Below, piece after piece: positions 58,791 to 64,000 of a stretch of 64,000 nt of DNA. Origin of the DNA: Nageia nagi (taxonomy: Eukaryota > Pinophyta); contig JBITNC010000002.1 of the NCBI GenBank assembly GCA_050084985.1, positions 248,001 to 312,000 of the forward strand, given 5' to 3'. How positions within the stretch are numbered: the stretch's first letter is position 1; each line of letters starts with the position of its first letter. The position numbers were made by a program, and so were the translations under genes. A model generated the notes under the pieces. The model was not told where the DNA came from. It made no database searches and saw nothing but the letters and a program-made list of their open reading frames with translations.

Positions 58791-59793
58791 CTTATTGGCT
58801 CTAAAAGTTATGATGATACCCCTATGGATTTCTTGACTACCCTGATTGCTATGAACTAGATGCATTGTTGGTATGATTGAGACTTAGTTGAACACTATCA
58901 TATTTACTATCAAGGGTTTGTATATGTTAGATTTCTACTCTAAATGTACTGGTAAGTGTATTTACCATTTTTTAGATCACTATTTGAAATGTCATCATGG
59001 TAGGATCAGCTTGTGCTACTATTTGGGATCTTGTTTCAAGTGCCATTTTTAGAAACTACTATTTTTAAAAACTACTATTTTTAGAAAGTGCTTGAAAAAG
59101 TGTATGGGTATAATATATCAAAATGATTATCTCAAGAATATGATCATAATGGGTTAGGTCTCTTTATGATGATTTATGAACTCCTGGGCTCTTTTTTTAT
59201 ATCTATGGGTCTGTCTGCTTTTGTTAACAACTACTGAAATGGTACAAATTTTTAGTTATTTAGCTCTAAAGTTTTTGCTACTTTTGAATTACTATTTGTG
59301 GTAACTCTAAAAAATTGCATGTCATACATTTTGCTTCTCAAATCAAGATTTTTTATGTGAAGGAATGATTTTAGGGTAAGGATTATCTACTCTATAGGCT
59401 TGTATAAACAACCCTCCTATCCTAGTTTTGCAAGGAAAGAGGTTGCAGAGATGGCTTCTATGATAATTAACTTTCTAGCAGCACTTGTTGGTGCATTATA
59501 GTTTATAGATGGTTGACACAACTTCCTACCTAATTTTCATTTATAGCCTAGATAGTCTCCAATATACCTTTCGGTATGTGGAGTCCAATTCCATATAGGG
59601 TTCTATCTGAGGCATAGGTATTGGTGCAAAGTTTTTTGCAACTCACTTCACACATAGCTTTATGGGCAAGTGTGCTTAGCCAAAAATGATATATCCTCTT
59701 AGATATTTTAAAACCCCCGATACAAGGTTTCTAGCTTAGACCTCTAATTTTTTTTTTGTTTTGTTTTCCTATAGCATAATGGCCTTGGAAAAA
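58791..59793 (-). other. Untranslated leader of gypsy copy 3
   Basis: Inverted counterpart of the leader at 587-1595. No gene. Confidence 0.75.
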
Positions 59794-59805
59794 GCTCTGA
59801 TACCA
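59794..59805 (-). promoter_or_regulatory. Primer-binding site (tRNA-iMet) of gypsy copy 3
   Basis: Minus strand TGGTATCAGAGC, exact. Shows the ancestral site of the family, mutated in copy 1 and deleted in copy 2. Confidence 0.93.
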
Positions 59806-59807
59806 AA

Positions 59808-60216
59808 TGTTATGATGATACAAATATTAAAAGGGAAACATTGTAGAAATAAAATTAATATCAATTTGAAATAAGAAAATGACAACTATTTAGTGGAAAT
59901 AATAGAGTATGTGCTAATAAATAGAATACAAAATAGCAAGAATAAGTAGATAAGGATAGCATTTTACTAAATAGTAATAGAATCATAGGCCGCTTCGAGG
60001 GGGCTACCTCCTTACAACTCCAAAAGTGAAAAATAATGTTCAATATGCATTTCTCCATACACTTCTATCTATTTATAATAAACTAACCCTAACCTTAATA
60101 GTAATGCAAAATCAGGCCCCACCCTTACAATCACAATATTATGATTTACAATATAGGTTGAAAATTTAATAAAATATAATACTAACAATAAAATATTAGG
60201 ATGTAGGATCTTAATA
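59808..60216 (-). repeat. 5' LTR of gypsy copy 3
   Basis: 409 bp. Minus strand starts TATTAAGATCCTACATCC (TG changed to TA) and ends CATCATAACA. Confidence 0.92.
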
Positions 60217-61075
60217 ATAAGTTGATCAAGCTCACTCAAAAAGTAGTAAAAGGTACAATGGAAAAGTATTAGGCTTTTTTGGTTAAGGCTAGAGTTGAAG
60301 TTGAGGAGGTTAGGCAAAAAGTTGAAAAGACACAATTAGAAGTTAAAAGTTCCAAGATAGCATTAAGAAATGGGAAATCCAACTAGTGGAACATAATCGA
60401 TTGGTAGAACTTAATACTTGGAATGCAAAGGAATAAATTACTAAATTAGTGATTGCTCTCAAAGAAGGTGAATCTAAAGCAAGAAAATCCAAAGGTAATA
60501 TTGAAAGCATGAAAATAAAGATTATTATTCTTAAGGACACATTACCAAACAGGGAGGGAGAGCTACAAAATATTCTCAAAGAAAATGAAAATCTTAATAT
60601 GGCATCTTTTGAGCAAATCAAACAATTAGAGTAGTCATTACAAAAAAAAAATACAAAAAAAGAACTTTAGTATTAAGCAAGACTCCATAGTATCAAGTTG
60701 GAAACTAATAATGTTGCTAGGAGAAATTCTTAGTTAGAAGAGATGGTTATGATTCTAAAAGGAGCTAATGTTTGTTTATCTCAATCACTAGAAAGAGTTC
60801 AAAGAGATAATGAAGACCTAATGGAGATAAACATGAAGCTAGAACATGAGCTTTATGACCATAAGGTAGAAAGTAAAGAGGAAGTTTCTTTACAAAAAGT
60901 AGGTTACAATTTATCCCTCAAAGCATGCCCTAAATCTCCAAACACATTCTTTGAGGGAAGTACAATCATGTATGATGAAGATAATGGAATAAGAGTTGGA
61001 GGGTGGAACTTAAATGCTAGTTGTACTACTTCTCCCCATACCATAATATTATACAAAGATATTTAAATGGGTAAC
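60217..61075 (+). pseudogene. N3 protein, right part of coiled-coil frame
   Basis: Continues after gypsy copy 3. It is mostly Lys/Glu/Leu-rich heptad-like sequence (VEVEEVRQKVEKTQLEVK, LVIALKEGESKARKSK, IIILKDTLPNREGELQNIL), then an open block at 60743-61066 with LERVQRDNEDLMEINMKLE and a non-coiled end (MYDEDNGIRVGGWNLN). Several stops. With the left part it suggests an original protein of a few hundred residues, largely coiled coil. Unrecognised. Confidence 0.5.
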
Positions 61076-61695
61076 ATTTAGGTTATATATCATTAATCAC
61101 TTAAAGAGGAGATTAGCAAGATGTTTTGGAAATATATGAAGAAGGAATTTAGCTCCAAAGCACCTTATTATACTTCAAATTTAGAATTTGCATATAAATA
61201 AGCAATTATAACAGTCACATTGGAAGTTTGGGAGCATGGTTACAACCCATTTCAATCCATCTAGAAGGCTGAAATAGCTATCAAGACCAATTATTTCATT
61301 CATGATATATGTAAAAGGGTTGCTAACATATTGAATAAGGATGATTTGTACAATAATTGGATTTTTAGGAGCATAATATCATATCATTAAACATCATACA
61401 AAAGGTTGCAAATACACTTACATAGTTTGCAACTTACATGGTCAGTTTGGAGTATATTAAACTCCCCAAAAAGGATTGGAAAGATCCTAAGATACTTTGG
61501 AGATATTTTTGAAAGGTGTCTTTGGAAAAACATGAATGCTTCATGATATTTCTTGGCATCCTTGAATGACTACCAGGAATTGGTACTATCAACATTAGAA
61601 TCATGCAATGGAAGAATAAACAATTTCCTTGAAGAATAAATTAGGATATTATCAACATGGTAAATGTTTTAGCTTTGCTTGGGGACAAGCAATTT
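61076..61695 (+). other. N3 interior downstream of the coiled-coil frame
   Basis: Readable scraps on the plus strand (MFWKYMKKEFSSKAPYY, IAIKTNYFIHDICKRVANIL, RCLWKNMN) are separated by stops, so the N3 protein may once have extended here. No polymerase or integrase motif. Confidence 0.45.
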
Positions 61696-61706
61696 GGGAA
61701 GGGTGG
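61696..61706 (+). promoter_or_regulatory. Polypurine tract of N3
   Basis: GGGAAGGGTGG, a few bases before the 3' LTR. Confidence 0.7.
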
Positions 61707-61714
61707 ACTTATAA

Positions 61715-63283
61715 TATACCAAATTTTTAAAGTTTCACTCATTTTTTATTTTAAGGGGATTTTGACTTCTACAAGGTAGGAATGGATGTTTTAACATTTG
61801 GAATCGATAGAGGAGCTCATGCACATCATTTTGACAAGTTATGCAACCTACTTTCAGCAAGAAATAAGTAAGATATGGTACTTTGAGTTTCACCCATTGG
61901 GCCAATATGCTCATATCATGTGCATAAGGGAATTTGTGATTTACTCTCATTTGAGAGTGACATCCATCCTCTATTAATCTAGGTGTGATTTATATTTAAT
62001 TAGGAATATTTTAATATAATTCCACTTGGGTATCCTCCAACATGGAACATAGGACTCTATGATTCATTATTTGTTATTTCTATGTAATAAATGGGCCATA
62101 GGTATATATGTACCATTAATACTTGTAATTTTGTAGGACACTTGTAATACATGATTCCAAGGCATATTAATAATTGTAAATGCAATATTAGTATCCTTTA
62201 ATGAGATGTTGCATATTTGGCCATTGGATATTGTAATTTGGTACCCCTAAGTAAGATTATAAATCTCACACTTGGACATGAGCTAAGGATGGATTTATAG
62301 CACTTACCTTGATAAAAAATGATGATCCCAAGGCACCTAGAAATCATATCTTCTTAGACATGGTGTTTTTGGGCCCTTTGATGAGATTTCATTTATCCCT
62401 AAACTCTCCAATCATGATGTGGGTAGATAGATCACATGGATCACACCTATCAATTATTGGATCATCTCAATGAATTATTAGAAAATTATCACCCTCACGT
62501 ATAAAAGGAATCATAAAAATTATGAGACATGCTGATTTTGATTATTAGAACTCTTTTTTGGATTGAATGTGAGAACTCTTTCTTCACCACTTGTAAGGTA
62601 ATGTGCATTTGAGGTATCAAGGGGATACAAGGTTTCTCTTGAACTTACTCTAGCCATATTGGGAGAAATATTATTGGTTCCATCACAATTGCTATAAAAG
62701 ATACCTAGTCTTACCTCACTTCTTCTAGAATTGGTGAGGCCCTGGAGCTATTTAAAAAAATCATATTAGAAATAATCCTAGTACAAACTCCTTAGGTTAA
62801 AAAAACATTGTAATTGCTTTATTCTTTCTATATCAAATACAATTATATTATATCATCAAAATATTGTTATTTGTCTCTCTATGCTTGGATGTTAGATTTG
62901 GAAGCATCATTGCATCGTTGAATTACTATTTGCAATGTTAGATCTAGAGTGTTATTTGCATTTCTTAATTCCATTTTCAGCTCCCTAACTACAACATTGG
63001 GTTTATGAAGTTATTTCTACATTGTTAACTTACTATTTTTCTCCTTGATTGAGTTGTTGAATTTATAGAGAGATTATATATCCAATTTATGTGTTTTCTA
63101 AGCATAACTAGATGTTGGTGTATTGTAAGTATTTTAGGATTATTATTACTAAATTTTTCATCTCTAGTATGTCATTGGATATTTGATACATGTTTGAGCT
63201 CATTTTATCCAGTTTGAAATCTAGAATCCAAATGTCCCTCTCTTAGGGCACATTTGAGGAGTGAGCCCTAGAATGACTCATCA
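61715..63283 (+). repeat. 3' LTR of N3
   Basis: 1569 bp, uninterrupted. Starts TATACCAAATTTTTAAAG (TG changed to TA) and ends ATGACTCATCA. A TATA box (GTATAAAAGG) lies near 62499. It serves as the reference for rejoining the split 5' LTR. Confidence 0.9.
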
Positions 63284-64000
63284 CATAGACTATATCCTTT
63301 TGTATCCTCAAATATAGATTTAATTTTAATATTAAAATAATTTACAATCACTATAGGGTATAATTTCCTTTATAATGGATAGAATAACTATGAAAAAAGA
63401 TACCCTTAGTAATCTCTAATAAATTTTGATAAACTCTCATCACTAGCTCTAAAAATTATGTTCTTCATTATTTCATTACTCCCAAAATGAAGGAAAAATT
63501 TGTATTTATATATATCTAAATGACACTTGACCTTCCAAATTCTTGATCTTTGATCTTTGTTATTATTGCAAATCTTCATCTTCCTTATGAAATTTCTAGT
63601 CAATTCAATATCATTTATTCTCCAATTGGGTTAATAATAATTAACTCCATAACCATTTTGGTAATAGATATATCTACAATCAATTTAATAATATATAACC
63701 TTATAATTGGGTTGATAATAAATGACCTTGCAACCAGATTGACACACTAATCTACTTTACCATTAGTTCAGCATGTAAATCCCTATAACTAGGTTGATAC
63801 CACTAAGTTCTAGAGTTGGATCATAATGATGTCCATTTGCAACTAGGTTGATATTATGATCTCTTATATCTATTTGGCACCATATTCTCTTATAATTGAG
63901 TTTATATTATGTGCTCCTACTACTAGGTTAACATAATGATCCTCTATCGATACAATAATTCTTCATGAAGTTGGATCAACATGATAATACTTTATTTTTA
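63284..64000. other. Right flank, AT-rich with degenerate short repeats
   Basis: No gene supported. From about 63620 an A(C/T)TAGGTTGAT or ATTGGGTTGAT word recurs every 40-70 bases (63705, 63790, 63850, 63925), a decayed tandem array. Confidence 0.5.

Larger units (their letters stand above)
55908..60216 (-). mobile_element. Gypsy copy 3: truncated element inside N3
   Basis: Only the 5' LTR (59808-60216) remains. The integrase end and the 3' LTR are missing, with the element starting abruptly at about 55908 within sequence equivalent to about 5195-5205 of copy 1. The primer site is a perfect TGGTATCAGAGC (minus strand, 59794-59805). An internal deletion of about 0.8 kb joins protease to the middle of reverse transcriptase near 57940. 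All frames broken. Confidence 0.92.
44555..63283 (+). mobile_element. N3: large pol-less LTR retrotransposon with coiled-coil frame
   Basis: The 3' LTR is 61715-63283 (1569 bp). The 5' LTR is 44555-45503 plus 54087-54699 (about 1562 bp), split by copia A2. A primer site, TGGTATCAAAGCC, lies at 54703-54715 and a purine tract (GGGAAGGGTGG, about 61696-61706) precedes the 3' LTR. Own interior is about 2.7 kb, split by gypsy copy 3. It encodes broken coiled-coil sequence and no reverse transcriptase, RNase H or integrase. Flanking 5-mers TATAA and CATAG agree at 3 of 5 bases. It must have moved with enzymes from another element. Confidence 0.85.

Noticed and set aside
1-64000. tRNA or rRNA genes
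   Set aside because: The only tRNA-like matches are the 12-13-base primer sites next to LTRs; no cloverleaf or rRNA core was seen.

Overview
This window is AT-rich nuclear DNA from a plant. It contains one recognisable intact protein-coding gene and is otherwise mostly dead LTR retrotransposons. Support for a plant source: Ty1/copia and Ty3/gypsy elements primed by initiator-tRNA-Met sites, a CACTA (En/Spm-type) transposase remnant with plant-type DUF4218/DUF4216 segments, a plant KIC/PBP1-type EF-hand gene, and pentatricopeptide-repeat (PPR) fragments. The density of old, stop-riddled elements suggests a large, slowly purged genome such as a conifer or other gymnosperm; that is an inference. 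There are no bacterial operons, rRNA, tRNA or CRISPR arrays.

Layout. 174-6095: gypsy copy 1 (+), complete with LTRs, primer site, polypurine tract and an ATGGA target duplication. 6550-15137: copia A1 (+), complete, CAATA duplication. 15428-16980: decayed CACTA transposase. 17010-17700: tandem repeats. 18615-19100: unrecognised ORF (-). 20037-20402: intact KIC-like EF-hand gene (-), whose upstream region carries a perfect 58-bp tandem duplication.

22048-63283 is a nearly continuous 41-kb nest of eight retroelements. An old copia B (25608-26580 and about 43964-44554) is bordered on its left by a pol-less LTR element N1 (22048-25602). It is split by element N2 (26581-43960, -), a low-coding LTR element with a gag-like fragment. 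N2 is split by copia C (31353-42033, +), whose 5' LTR is split by gypsy copy 2 (31749-37237, +). On the right, copia B abuts a second pol-less element N3 (44555-63283, +), which has LTRs of about 1.57 kb and a coiled-coil reading frame. N3 was invaded in its 5' LTR by copia A2 (45504-54081, -, GTTCC duplication, LTRs about 98% identical, the youngest insertion here) and in its interior by a truncated gypsy copy 3 (55908-60216, -). 63284-64000 is low-complexity AT-rich sequence.

All element reading frames are broken, so none looks autonomous. The three gypsy copies belong to one chromovirus-like family and carry different internal deletions. Copia A1 and A2 are relatives with unusually long leaders of about 2.9 kb; the A2 leader contains degenerate tandem PPR motifs, a likely captured host-gene fragment. 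The least familiar objects are the pol-less elements N1, N2 and N3. All identities and alignments were judged by eye.
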